A stretch of DNA of 64,000 nucleotides from Azospirillum brasilense (GCF_007827815.1 NZ_VITH01000006.1:372001-436000), one strand, 5' to 3'; counted from the stretch's first letter, positions 17,747 through 26,002 are shown. Program-made: numbers and translations. Notes: a model not told the origin generated them from the letters alone.

Positions 17747-18201
17747 GATGTGGCCGAAACCCTGGCTGTGGCGGCACCGCCGGACCGGCGTCCGCTGTCC
17801 AACTCTGCACCCAACCGACACACAGCGACATGCGGCATTCCGGCTCACCACAAATATTCAACAGTCCATTTAGAATAAGAACAACTTATTGCACCATAGA
17901 AACCGATTATCGATCACTTTTTGTCAATCAACTCCGCGACGCCTTTCTTATTTGATGTTTGCAACACTCATCAATCAATGGTATTTCTTGAGAACGGTTG
18001 AACAAACCGCCTTTCCAGGCAGCCTGCCAGCGACCCGTCATCTCGATTGTTCCAACGATGATGCGCCAGGGCATGGTCGATCCGCCACGGAGATTTCCAA
18101 ACAGGACCCGAAGCCACCGACTTCCGGCCCATCGCTCGACCAGCACGGAACCGGCGCCTCTCCTGAATCGGGACCACCGGCTCTCACAGCGGAGAAGGAC
18201 G
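17747..18201. other. Divergent control region fdhD / hypA
   Basis: 455 bp without a convincing gene. About 17850-17990 is clearly AT-richer than the surroundings, as expected of promoters. A dyad TTGATG (17952-17957) / CATCAA (17969-17974) is present; its arms resemble FNR half-sites but the spacing is too wide for a standard FNR box. No clear -35/-10 could be fixed by eye. Confidence 0.4.
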
Positions 18202-18543
18202 ATGCATGAGCTTTCCTTGTGCGAACGGTTGCTGGAGATGCTGGAGGAGGCGTCGCAGCGCCACGCCTTCCAGCGGGTCACACGGATCAAGCTGGCGGTG
18301 GGCCAGTTCGCCTGCGTCGATCCGGACGCCCTTCGCTTCGCCTTCGACGTGATCCGACGCGACACGCTGGCCGGCGGCGCGACGGTCGACATCCAGCAAC
18401 CGCCCGGGCTGGTCTGGTGCGAGGACTGCGCCGACGAGAGGGAGGTTCCGACGCGGATCGCCCCCTGCCCGGCCTGCGGCGGCCTGCGCCTGACCCCGCG
18501 CGGCGGCGACGACCTGACGCTTGTGGAACTGGAAGTGGCGTGA
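18202..18543 (+). CDS. hypA: Hydrogenase nickel metallochaperone HypA
   Basis: 113 aa, full length. MHELSLCERLLEML provides the nickel-binding Met-His-Glu start, and the zinc ribbon has CEDC and CPAC. With HypB it loads nickel into the hydrogenase large subunit. GGAGAAGGA lies just upstream of the ATG. Together with hypC it forms a short operon; hypB, D, E and F are absent from the window. Contrast with the ribbon-less copy at 818-1060. Confidence 0.96.
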   Translation: MHELSLCERLLEMLEEASQRHAFQRVTRIKLAVGQFACVDPDALRFAFDVIRRDTLAGGATVDIQQPPGLVWCEDCADEREVPTRIAPCPACGGLRLTPRGGDDLTLVELEVA

Positions 18544-18566
18544 CCGCCGCGACAAGGAGTCCCGCC

Positions 18567-18848
18567 ATGTGCCTTGGAGTCCCGGCCCGGATCATCGCCA
18601 TCGCCGACGCCGCGCGGATGCTCGCCGTCGCCGACATCCTGGGCGAACGGCGGGAGGTCGATCTGTCCTGCATCGCCGAACCGGGCGAAGCCCTGTCCGA
18701 TCAGGTCGGGCGGTGGGTCCTGGTCCATCTCGGCTTCGCCCTTTCCCGCGTCGAGGAAGCCGACGCACGGGTCACCCTCGACCTGCTTCGCCAAATCGAC
18801 GAGGCGGAAGCCGGGAAAGGGCACCTGAAGGCCTCCCTGCTCGCCTGA
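18567..18848 (+). CDS. hypC: Hydrogenase maturation chaperone HypC
   Basis: 93 aa. Begins MCLGVPARI: Cys2 is the essential residue that carries the Fe(CN)2CO group with HypD and binds the large-subunit precursor. The middle (VDLSCIAEP, then GRWVLVHLGFALSRV) follows the HypC/HybG beta-barrel. AAGGAG is 8 bp before the ATG. It follows hypA after 23 bp and precedes hupE. Confidence 0.95.
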   Translation: MCLGVPARIIAIADAARMLAVADILGERREVDLSCIAEPGEALSDQVGRWVLVHLGFALSRVEEADARVTLDLLRQIDEAEAGKGHLKASLLA

Positions 18849-18891
18849 CCAGTGCGACGCGGCCGGCCGAACCCAACAGGAGATCGTTCCT

Positions 18892-19446
18892 ATGAACCGG
18901 TTGATTTCCGCCGGCCTCGCCGGCGTTCTTTCGGTGGCGCTGGCGCTGCCCGCGGCTGCCCACACCGGCCATGCCGGCGACGCGATGTTCGTCCAGGGGC
19001 TCCTCCACCCGCTGACCGGCATCGACCATCTGCTGGCCATGGTGGCGGTCGGCGTCTGGGCTGCGCAGAATGGCGGCCGTGCGCTCTGGCTGCTGCCGAT
19101 GGCATTCATCGCCATGCTGTCCGCCGGTGCCGCGCTCGGCATCGCCGGAATCGAGCTTCCGGCGGTCGAGGCCGGAATCGCCGCCTCGGTGGCGGTGCTC
19201 GGCCTGCTGGTGCTGCTGAACAAGCGCGTGCCGGCCACCGCCGCCGCGCTCCTCGTCGGTGCCTTCGCCGTTCTGCACGGTCACGCCCACGGCACCGAGA
19301 TGCCGCAGGCCGCGGACCCGCTTCTCTACGGGCTGGGCTTCGTGCTTTCCACCGCGCTGCTGCACGGCACCGGCATCGCGCTCGGTCTGGCCCGCCATCT
19401 CCCACGGCGGCTGCTTGCCCTCCGTGCGCTGCAACGGCCGGAGTGA
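18892..19446 (+). CDS. hupE: HupE/UreJ-family nickel transporter
   Basis: 184 aa. N-terminal signal sequence ends near LALPAAAHTG, exposing a His-rich N-terminus; then about six membrane segments. The family motif HPLTGIDHLLAMVAVG and a second His cluster HGHAHGTEMP are present, as expected for a nickel (or cobalt) permease associated with hydrogenase or urease loci. It completes the hyp gene block and would feed nickel to HypA. Confidence 0.92.
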   Translation: MNRLISAGLAGVLSVALALPAAAHTGHAGDAMFVQGLLHPLTGIDHLLAMVAVGVWAAQNGGRALWLLPMAFIAMLSAGAALGIAGIELPAVEAGIAASVAVLGLLVLLNKRVPATAAALLVGAFAVLHGHAHGTEMPQAADPLLYGLGFVLSTALLHGTGIALGLARHLPRRLLALRALQRPE

Positions 19447-19502
19447 GGCGAGCGCACCACGACACCCAAGCGGAAAAACCCGCGCTTATCCCTCAAGCCG
19501 AA

Positions 19503-19539
19503 CTCCCGCCGCCCCCTTTGTTACCAGGGGCGGTGGGAG
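19503..19539. terminator. Hairpin between convergent hupE and repA
   Basis: A 13-bp stem with one G-T pair (19503-19515 with 19527-19539) and an 11-nt loop sits in the 193-bp gap between two converging genes. There is no T-run on either side, so it is a plausible but non-canonical bidirectional terminator. Confidence 0.45.
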
Positions 19540-19639
19540 CGCATCACTTGCGCCGCTGTCCTGCCGGACGCGCAGGGTGGAAATGTGGAGCCGCCGAGAT
19601 GGCCGGCCCTCCCCTCTCAGGCTGCGCGGCGGTTGCCCC

Positions 19640-20812
19640 TCAGGCGTCACGCTCCAACAGGGGCGCCGGCTTTTCGACCGCCCTGGACGCCCGGTCACGG
19701 CGAAGCCGGGTGCCGGCCAACCGATCCACGCGCTGGAACGGTCCGTGCGGCGTGCCCCCCATCTGCGCCAGGGTATCCTCGGCCTGCGCTTTGGCCAAGC
19801 GGGCCATCTCGATTTCCGCCCGGAAGGCGGCGGATGGCGTCAGCGTGTAGATCTCGTCGTCGATCGAACGGCCCTGGACCTGCCGTTCCAGCTCGAAGGG
19901 CTCGATGATGCCAGCGTCCTGGACCGCCGCCAGCGAATCCCGGATGGTGCTGAGCGTGTCGCGGAAGCGTGAGCGCTCGGTCATGCCGCTGTCGCGGATG
20001 ATGGACCGCGCGTTGATGACGATCGGCTCGTCCAGGCTCCCCGCCTCGTAGTACCAGGACAGCATCTTGTAGATCCACCGGCCCACCGGCGGCAGGCAGA
20101 TCAGGGTCTCGTAGGAGACCATCCGGTAGCGCAGGTTGCGGATGTCGCTTGCCACCAGATCGTTGAACTTCAGGTAAGCCATGGTGCCGCCGTTGACGCC
20201 GGCCTGACCCTTCACCTTCTTGGTGCCGAAATGCAGCGTGGGGAAGGCGGAGCTCGACAGCACGGCCTCCTTGGTGCCGTCGTCGACCGTCACCTCGACG
20301 ACGCTCTTGTGCAGGATGGTCAGGGCGTCGCGGATCTCGTAGTGGGACAGGGTCTTGTTGACCTTGGCCAGTTCCTTCTGGATCTCGTGCAGCGAGAAAC
20401 GCAGGACGATCTCGTCGTGCTTGTCCAGGCTGAGGCGGGCGCGCCGGGTGGCGATCAGGCGAACCACCTCCTCGACGATCTGTTCCCGGTTGCCGGGCAT
20501 CACGACCTTCCAGCGGCTCTTGTCGTCCTTGGCCCCGTCGTCATCACCGCCGTCGGAGCGCAGGCGCAGGCTGACCGGGTTGATGGTCAGCCGGTAGGAG
20601 CGGCCACCGGCCTGGAAATGCCGGTCGATCGGCGTCTCCACCATGTCGTCGCCGAAGAAGAACCGCGGAGCGGTGTCCCACAGCCCGAACGCGTTCGTGC
20701 GGCGCGGTTCGCCCTGCTGGACCGCCAGATTCTCGGTCTCGAAAAGCAGCAGTTGAACCGCATCCGGTCCGGTGCTGGCCGAATTGGTCAGCTTCGTCGA
20801 CGTCTGGGCCAT
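19640..20812 (-). CDS. repA: Plasmid replication initiator RepA
   Basis: 390 aa. It resembles the RepA-type initiators of large Azospirillum-type plasmids: an N-terminal segment with TNAFGLWDTAPRFFFG, a winged-helix-like region (FSLHEIQKELAKVNKTLSHY), and a second helical domain (YLKFNDLVASDIRNLRYRMV, then GRWIYKMLSWYYEAG). ATG at 20812 is chosen because AAGGAG lies 7-8 bp upstream; an in-frame ATG 18 codons earlier has no such support. It reads away from an adjacent iteron array, the classical arrangement of an initiator next to its origin. The C-terminus is Arg/Ala-rich. Confidence 0.85.
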   Translation of the reverse strand: MAQTSTKLTNSASTGPDAVQLLLFETENLAVQQGEPRRTNAFGLWDTAPRFFFGDDMVETPIDRHFQAGGRSYRLTINPVSLRLRSDGGDDDGAKDDKSRWKVVMPGNREQIVEEVVRLIATRRARLSLDKHDEIVLRFSLHEIQKELAKVNKTLSHYEIRDALTILHKSVVEVTVDDGTKEAVLSSSAFPTLHFGTKKVKGQAGVNGGTMAYLKFNDLVASDIRNLRYRMVSYETLICLPPVGRWIYKMLSWYYEAGSLDEPIVINARSIIRDSGMTERSRFRDTLSTIRDSLAAVQDAGIIEPFELERQVQGRSIDDEIYTLTPSAAFRAEIEMARLAKAQAEDTLAQMGGTPHGPFQRVDRLAGTRLRRDRASRAVEKPAPLLERDA

Positions 20813-20903
20813 GCCGGTCGCTCCTTCATCCACGCCGAGCGTAGGGCGGGATCGGCTCCGGTGCAACGCACGCCGGCGCAGCCCCTATGGGAACACGAGG
20901 TTC

Positions 20904-21567
20904 TGCGCGCGCTGTTCTAGGATGAGCGCGCGCATCATCTAGGAATGACGCGCGCATGGGCGCGCTCCCCCCTGCCGCTTCTAGGTTTGGCGCGCGGTTA
21001 CCGCCCGAATCGGGCAATTCCGCACGACTCGGGAGTCGCGGTTCTAGGTTTGACGCGCGGTTCATCCCAGCGGCCTTCAGCGGTGGGCCAACAACATCTT
21101 GTCGCTCATAAAGGCTCACCCCACCGGATATCGGGCTGCAAGCCCCCGAAACGCGCGTGATTCCTTGGTTTTCAGATCAGACGGAGCGCCTGAAGCGCGC
21201 GCCGCTCCTAGGAAACACGCGGTCGAAGACGCGCTGGCGCAGGAGGGTATCTAGGAATGGCGCGCGCTGAATCCGGCCGGTTGTGCGACTGTGCCCCCTG
21301 TCCACGCGCGCGCTGTTCCTAGAACCCCCGCCACTCTGCGATGCGCCGCTGGATTTTCCGAGCCCGCTGGCCGCGCGCCAATCCTAGAAGATGTGCGCGC
21401 GAAACCCAGAGAGTCCGAGTCCGCCCGATTCTCGGGCATGCGCGCGCCAAACCTAGAACAAGCGCGCCTTGGTCCTAGAAATCCGCGCGGACATCCTCGA
21501 ACACCGCGCGTGGAACCTTCCATGAGCGCGCGGCAAACCTTCAATGAGCGCGCGCCCATCCTGGAAC
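20904..21567. repeat. Iteron array / candidate replication origin
   Basis: About 15 copies of a 19-20 bp motif, consensus TTCTAGGWNTGRCGCGCGC, fill the 838-bp gap between repA and the next gene. Forward copies begin at 20915, 20938, 20979, 21042 and 21249. Reverse copies lie at 21304, 21371, 21395 (degenerate), 21440, 21461, 21483, 21504, 21526 and 21548. Two sites (20904-20933, 21197-21222) read as back-to-back copies. The array switches direction near 21.28 kb. GCCCGA/TCGGGC dyads sit at 21003-21015 and 21423-21437, and CGACTC/GAGTCG at 21025-21038. No DnaA box was found by eye. The neighbouring initiator supports an oriV. Confidence 0.85.
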
Positions 21568-21650
21568 GGCGCCGAGTCCCGGTTGCGGTGACACGCAAGG
21601 CTCCCAAGCATGACGGGGAAACGGGACGAGACTCCGGAGCCAGAGCGACC

Positions 21651-22460
21651 ATGACCACATCGACCGACCCGATCAGCCGCTGGGGCAAGATTCCCGCTTG
21701 GTGGCTTGACCACCCCGATCTCGAGGCCGACGGATTCGCCGTCCTGGCGGCGCTGGCCACCTACGCCGACGAGCAGGGAGTCTGCTGGCCGTCGCAGTCG
21801 ACGCTGGCGGCCAAACTCAAGCGGTCCCGCCCGACGATCAACCGCATTCTGCAGCGCCTCGACGACATGGGTCTGGTCCGCATCGAACACCGCCGCGGTC
21901 GCGACGGCTCCCGGCTGTCCTGCCTCTACCGGCTGCGCGTCGAGCGGGACGGGGAAACGGCCGACGAAGCCGCCACGCGCCCTGTTCCGGACATCGACAG
22001 GGATGACTCGGAGGCGGACGTCCCCTGTCCGCTGGCGAGTCAGGAACAGCTCCATTCCGAACAGATTCCGGACTCGCTCGCTTCATGCGGGCGCAGGCCG
22101 GCGCATGAGGTGTCGGCGGATTGGGTTCCGAGCGCCGACGACCTTGCCTGGGCACGCAGCCGCTTCGACGCCGTCGACATCGGCCGGCATGTCGAGGGGT
22201 TCGTCCTGCGCTGCCAAGCCCACGGCTACCGCTACCGGGACATCTCCGCTGCCTGGCGCGCCTGGCTGGCCCAGGACGCGGCGGCCGTGAAGACACCGGC
22301 CGTGAAGACTGCGGCCGTGAAGACTGCGGCAGCCGCCGACATCACGCCACCGCCGTCCAGCCGGCCGCGGGAAAGCGCCGCCGAGCAGCGCATCAACGCG
22401 TGGCTGGCCGTCGCCGCTCGGCTCAAGGGCACGCCGCCGGCCCCCCGTTCCTGCTCCTGA
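21651..22460 (+). CDS. HTH protein, possible replication or helicase-loading factor
   Basis: 269 aa. Residues 1-110 hold a phage-replisome-type winged HTH (RWGKIPAWWLDHPDLEADGF, then WPSQSTLAAKLKRSRPTINR, LDDMGLVRIEHRRGRDGSR). Residues about 160-205 (SADDLAWARSRFD, then GYRYRDISAAWRAWLAQD) resemble the DnaT-type domain that follows such HTHs in replication accessory proteins; this link is by eye. An AVKT repeat (about 212-226) joins it to a Pro/Ala-rich tail. The ATG at 21651 is chosen because the upstream reading frame is only iterons. It sits beside the origin and before parAB, so a replication role is likely. Confidence 0.7.
   Translation: MTTSTDPISRWGKIPAWWLDHPDLEADGFAVLAALATYADEQGVCWPSQSTLAAKLKRSRPTINRILQRLDDMGLVRIEHRRGRDGSRLSCLYRLRVERDGETADEAATRPVPDIDRDDSEADVPCPLASQEQLHSEQIPDSLASCGRRPAHEVSADWVPSADDLAWARSRFDAVDIGRHVEGFVLRCQAHGYRYRDISAAWRAWLAQDAAAVKTPAVKTAAVKTAAAADITPPPSSRPRESAAEQRINAWLAVAARLKGTPPAPRSCS
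22286..22331 (+). repeat. Tandem 15-bp repeat within the HTH gene
   Basis: Three near-identical 15-bp units (GCGGCCGTGAAGACN) encode the pentapeptide series AVKTP-AVKTA-AVKTA. They lie in the linker between the folded part and the tail, where copy-number change would keep the frame. Confidence 0.75.
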
Positions 22461-22472
22461 GGAGACCCAACC

Positions 22473-23099
22473 ATGTCCGCCGCCGTGATGCCGTTGCCGG
22501 AACGTTCGCCACTCCCGTTCGATCCCACGATGCCGTCCTCGGACCGATGCCGGTTGCTCGAATCGGCCTTCCCGGAGCCGCTGCGGGACGTCCTGGCCGC
22601 CGGCCATTTGGACCACCGCCCGCGCTTCAACGAGGACGGCTTCGAGGGGCTTCAGGAAACCTGGACGCCGCCGGCGACCGTCACGGTCCGGCAGGCGGCC
22701 ATCGCGCAGCGGGTGCTGGCCGACCTGGAGGGCTCCATCCTGGCCCCGGCGGAACCCGACCGGCTGCTCGGCCGCGTCTTGGCGCTGCTGTCGCACTATC
22801 CGGCCAAGGGGCTGACCCCCGATGTCGAGCAGCTGGTCGCCCTGGACTGGGTCGACGATCTCGGCGAGTTCCCGGCCTGGGCGATCGATCAGGCGGCGCG
22901 CTCCTGGCGACGGTCGAAGAAGTGGAGGCCGAGCATCGCGGAGATCCGGGCGCTGTGCGAGGAGGCCTGCGCGAAGGAGCGTGTGCTTGCCGGGCGGCTG
23001 CGGACGATTGTTCGGGCGGGGCATGTTGCCGCAACATCGGGGCCCGTGCCGGGGGCCTTGCGGACCATGAGGGCACCGGGGCTTCGACGGATGCCTTGA
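22473..23099 (+). CDS. Uncharacterised replicon-associated protein
   Basis: 208 aa, no confident family. The central part (RLLGRVLALLSHYPAKGLTP, then FPAWAIDQAARSWRRSKKWR, PSIAEIRALCEEACAK) resembles small proteins found in phage and plasmid replication modules that combine a helical domain with a 'KWRPS.AEI' segment, often next to helicase loaders. It is 12 bp after the HTH gene and 142 bp before parA. The N-terminal 35 residues are Pro-rich and probably disordered. Function inferred only from position. Confidence 0.6.
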   Translation: MSAAVMPLPERSPLPFDPTMPSSDRCRLLESAFPEPLRDVLAAGHLDHRPRFNEDGFEGLQETWTPPATVTVRQAAIAQRVLADLEGSILAPAEPDRLLGRVLALLSHYPAKGLTPDVEQLVALDWVDDLGEFPAWAIDQAARSWRRSKKWRPSIAEIRALCEEACAKERVLAGRLRTIVRAGHVAATSGPVPGALRTMRAPGLRRMP

Positions 23100-23241
23100 A
23101 TTTGCTGGAGTTCCAGGCCTGGGTGTGACCGCTCGGACAACACCGAAGGAGCGGATCGTTGCCGCACCCCCTGTCACCTTGACCGGAGCCGCACCCCTTC
23201 ATAGAGTGCGACCAGGGATGTGCGCCAGGAAGGGGAAATCC

Positions 23242-24252
23242 ATGCGTGGCGAGGACATGCGCAGTTACCGCGAGGGCCGCGGGCTCAGCCAGCCTGATTT
23301 CGCGGTCTTTCTGAACGAGGGCCTTGGGCGCCGGTACGGCCGCCAGCAGATCTCCCGCTGGGAGAACGGCGCCGAGCGGATTCCCGAAGCGGTGGCCGGC
23401 CTGCTTCGCAAGGAGATGCTGGGGCCCGAGGCTGTGCACGGCCCGGCGCTGGTCACCGTCCTGACCAACCAGAAGGGCGGCGTCGGGAAGACGACGACGG
23501 CCGTGAACGTCGCGACCATCATCGCACAGAACGGCTCGAAGACCCTTCTGATCGATGCGGATGCGCAGGCGAACGCCACCCTGCACCTCGGTGTCAACGC
23601 CATGGAGCGGGAGGAGCAAGCCCGGACCCTGTACGACGCCCTGCTCGGCAAGGCGGACATCCGGGACTGCGTCCTGACGATGGACCGATCCGGCCTGGAC
23701 CTGTTGCCCTCCAGCATCCGGCTGTCGCAGGGCGAGGTCGAGCTGGCGGCGAAGCCGGCCCCGAACTTCACCCTGCGCGGCTGTCTTGCCGAGATCCGGA
23801 AGCGCTACGATCACATCATCATCGACTGCCCGCCCAACCTGGGACAGATGACGCTCAACGGGCTGACGGCGGCCGATCTCGTCCTCATCCCGTGCCAAGC
23901 GGAACTGATGGCGATCGCCGGTGTCGATTACCTGCTCAAGACGATCGACGAATTGCAGCGGCTGTGCCACCCGACGCTGAACATCCTTGGCCTGCTGCCG
24001 ACCATGTACACCCAGCGCAACACGCAGGACCGCGAAAGCCTCAGCCTCATCCATGAGCGCTATGGCAAGACCATGCGCGTGTTCGAGCCGGTGCCGCGCT
24101 CGACCACCTACGCGCAGGCCGTTGCGGCCGGCCGCGCCACCATCGAGGTGGCTCCGGAGGTTGCCGGCGCCCCCGCCTTCAACACCATCGCAAGCGCACT
24201 GATGGCCGAGCGGGCGAAGCGCTTCGGCTCGGAGGTCTCCCATGCCGCCTAA
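23242..24252 (+). CDS. parA: Partition ATPase ParA with N-terminal HTH
   Basis: 336 aa. Residues 1-60 form an XRE-type HTH (SYREGRGLSQPDFAVFLNEG, then QQISRWENGAERIP), as in type Ia partition ATPases that also repress their operon. The deviant Walker A box KGGVGKTT is at 78-85, with DADAQAN and DCPPNLG following. ATG 23242 has AGGAAGGGG upstream; an alternative ATG at 23219 would add MCARKGKS. The stop overlaps parB by 11 bp. ParA moves plasmid copies apart using ParB-parS complexes. Confidence 0.95.
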   Translation: MRGEDMRSYREGRGLSQPDFAVFLNEGLGRRYGRQQISRWENGAERIPEAVAGLLRKEMLGPEAVHGPALVTVLTNQKGGVGKTTTAVNVATIIAQNGSKTLLIDADAQANATLHLGVNAMEREEQARTLYDALLGKADIRDCVLTMDRSGLDLLPSSIRLSQGEVELAAKPAPNFTLRGCLAEIRKRYDHIIIDCPPNLGQMTLNGLTAADLVLIPCQAELMAIAGVDYLLKTIDELQRLCHPTLNILGLLPTMYTQRNTQDRESLSLIHERYGKTMRVFEPVPRSTTYAQAVAAGRATIEVAPEVAGAPAFNTIASALMAERAKRFGSEVSHAA

Positions 24253-25189
24253 GATCCAGCGCTCCAACCCCGCCTTTTTCGGGACGAAGCCGGCAACCGT
24301 GGCGACCGGAGAGCCCGAGCGTCGGGCCTCGACGGTGGGCGTCCTGGTCGGCGCTCCTGAAAACGCGGCCCGGATCGTCCATCTGCCGGTGGACCTCGTC
24401 GACGACAACCCTCACCAGACGCGGACCCATTTCGACCCGTCGGACCTCGCGGCCCTGCAGCAGTCCATTTCCACGCACGGCCTGCAGCAGCCGATCGGTG
24501 TCCGGCAGAAGGACGACGGCCGGTATCGGCTGGTGTTCGGCGAACGCCGGCTGCGCTGCGTCCGCGCCCTGGGCCAGCGGACCATCGCCTGCGTGCTCGT
24601 CGGCGCCGAACTCGACGATGCCGAGATCACCGTCGTCGAGAACATGCTGCGGACGGACCTCAACCCCTTCGAGCAGGCCGACGCGATGGCGCTCCTCAAG
24701 GAGCGTCGCGGCTGCACGAATGTCGACGTCGGGCGCATCGTCGGCATGGACCGGAGCGACGTCTCGCGGACGTTGCTGCTCCGCAACCTTCCGGCCGAGA
24801 TCCGCGCGGAGTACGAGCAGCAGGCCGAAAAGCCTGCCCGATACAAGCTGTGGAAGATCGCCGCCCTGGCCTCCCCCGAGGAGCAGATCGCCGCTTGGCA
24901 GGCGATGATCGGCAACGACGAGGCTGTCACGCTTGCGGCAGACGATCAGGCCCTGGATGAGAGGGCCGAGGCCGACGACGGACGCCGGCGCGACATCCGC
25001 CGGGATTCCTCCGCGGTTACCCTGAGCGCGTTCAGTTTGCGCGTCGCCCGGCACTTCCAGCGGTCGCGGGACGCCCTTCTGGCCTTCCAGGACAAGCCGA
25101 AGCGGCTTGAGGACAGCGATCGTCAAATGCTGAGTGACATGAAGGCCGCGATCGAGAAGATCCTGGCCGTGGACGCCGATCCGGCGTGA
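24242..25189 (+). CDS. parB: Centromere-binding protein ParB
   Basis: 315 aa. The ParB/Spo0J CTPase domain is visible as DDNPHQTRTHF, then GLQQPIGVRQKDDGRYRLVF and GERRLRCVRALGQ; VVENMLRTDLNPFEQADAM leads into the HTH (NVDVGRIVGMDRSDVSRTLL). The C-terminus would dimerise. Its probable binding sites, two identical palindromes, follow immediately. Coupled to parA by overlap. Confidence 0.95.
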   Translation: MPPKIQRSNPAFFGTKPATVATGEPERRASTVGVLVGAPENAARIVHLPVDLVDDNPHQTRTHFDPSDLAALQQSISTHGLQQPIGVRQKDDGRYRLVFGERRLRCVRALGQRTIACVLVGAELDDAEITVVENMLRTDLNPFEQADAMALLKERRGCTNVDVGRIVGMDRSDVSRTLLLRNLPAEIRAEYEQQAEKPARYKLWKIAALASPEEQIAAWQAMIGNDEAVTLAADDQALDERAEADDGRRRDIRRDSSAVTLSAFSLRVARHFQRSRDALLAFQDKPKRLEDSDRQMLSDMKAAIEKILAVDADPA

Positions 25190-25197
25190 CCACCGGC

Positions 25198-25217
25198 GGC
25201 GTGGAAATTTCCACGCC
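25198..25217. other. Candidate parS site 1
   Basis: GGCGTGGAAATTTCCACGCC is a perfect 20-bp palindrome 9 bp after parB. A second copy with an 18-bp core lies at 25308. A repeated perfect palindrome directly downstream of parAB is best explained as the ParB-binding centromere. Confidence 0.8.
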
Positions 25218-25238
25218 GCGACTGTCGCCGCCAAGAGG

Positions 25239-25289
25239 ACGACGGATGGCTTGATCGACCGGCCACGGCCATCGCTTGCCATCCGTCGT
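25239..25289. repeat. 12-bp inverted repeat between the two parS palindromes
   Basis: ACGACGGATGGC (25239-25250) is perfectly repeated in inverse at 25278-25289 with a 27-bp gap. The centre of symmetry, about 25264, nearly coincides with the midpoint of the two parS palindromes (25262), so the whole 25198-25325 block is close to symmetric. No T-run follows, which argues against a terminator. Confidence 0.75.
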
Positions 25290-25307
25290 TCCTACTCTGG
25301 CGATGAG

Positions 25308-25325
25308 GCGTGGAAATTTCCACGC
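25308..25325. other. Candidate parS site 2
   Basis: GCGTGGAAATTTCCACGC, an exact 18-bp palindrome identical to the core of site 1 and 110 bp from it. Confidence 0.8.
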
Positions 25326-25399
25326 GCGTTTTTCGCTCACACCTTAAGACGGCACCCCTTTTTAGGCGTCTGCCACGGGGACGCGGTCGCCCGATGCCC

Positions 25400-26002
25400 T
25401 CAATCCCAGGCCCGGCTGTCCTTGACGACCACCGCGAAGCGGTCGGCCAAGGCCGCGAGATTGGCGCGGTGCAGCGCCGCGGCCGGAATCACGCCACCGT
25501 TCCCGTCCGGAAGGTCGCGGGTGGCGCCGGCCGCGTCCACCACGGTGGTCCGCCAGCCGAGGTCGAGGGCGGCGCGCACCGTGCTGCTGACACACATGTG
25601 GGTCTGGAAGCCGGCGACGATCAGCTCCGTGCGCCCGGTGGCGCGGATCAGGGCGTCCAGCTCCGTTCCGGCGAAGGCGTTGGGCAGACGCTTCACCACC
25701 ACCCTCTCGCCGTCCTGCGGAGTCAGCGGGGCGACGATGGCGGCCAACGGCCCGTCCGGGTCGAACAGGGCGCCGCCGGGCTTGCCGTGGTGGACGATGT
25801 GGAAGACCGGAACGCCGGCCCTGCGCGCCCGCTCCAGCAGGCGCGCGGCTTCGGCCACCGCGGCCTCCACCCCGACCAGGGGAAGGGCGCCTTCGGTGTA
25901 TTCGCGCTGGGCGTCGATCAGCAGCAGCGCCGCGGAGTCGAGCGGGCTCGGCGTGGCGGGGGCGCCGGCGAGGGCGAGCAGGGTCTTCGGGGTGGCGCTC
26001 AT
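25400..26002 (-). CDS. Isochorismatase-family cysteine hydrolase
   Basis: 200 aa. The catalytic triad of the family is visible: D30 (LLIDAQREY), K104 (VVVKRLPNAF) and C137 (GFQTHMCVSSTVRAA). Substrates in this family are amides, carbamates or isochorismate; the actual one cannot be told. The ATG at 26002 gives the usual short N-terminus. It is divergent from a LysR gene 84 bp away, which probably controls it. Cytoplasmic. Confidence 0.9.
   Translation of the reverse strand: MSATPKTLLALAGAPATPSPLDSAALLLIDAQREYTEGALPLVGVEAAVAEAARLLERARRAGVPVFHIVHHGKPGGALFDPDGPLAAIVAPLTPQDGERVVVKRLPNAFAGTELDALIRATGRTELIVAGFQTHMCVSSTVRAALDLGWRTTVVDAAGATRDLPDGNGGVIPAAALHRANLAALADRFAVVVKDSRAWD

Noticed and set aside
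17952..17974. FNR box in the fdhD/hypA gap
   Set aside because: Half-sites TTGAT/ATCAA are present but separated by 13 bp instead of 4.
20826..21119. Minus-strand open frame of 97 codons over the iterons
   Set aside because: Also a translation of iteron copies; no start signal or family.
21291..21650. N-terminal extension of the HTH protein through the iterons
   Set aside because: The extra 120 residues are only translated iterons (RAPNLE/RAPILE patterns); the ATG at 21651 begins the conserved part.
25239..25289. Terminator after parB
   Set aside because: The 12-bp stem has a 27-bp loop and no T-run; symmetry with the flanking palindromes fits a centromere better.
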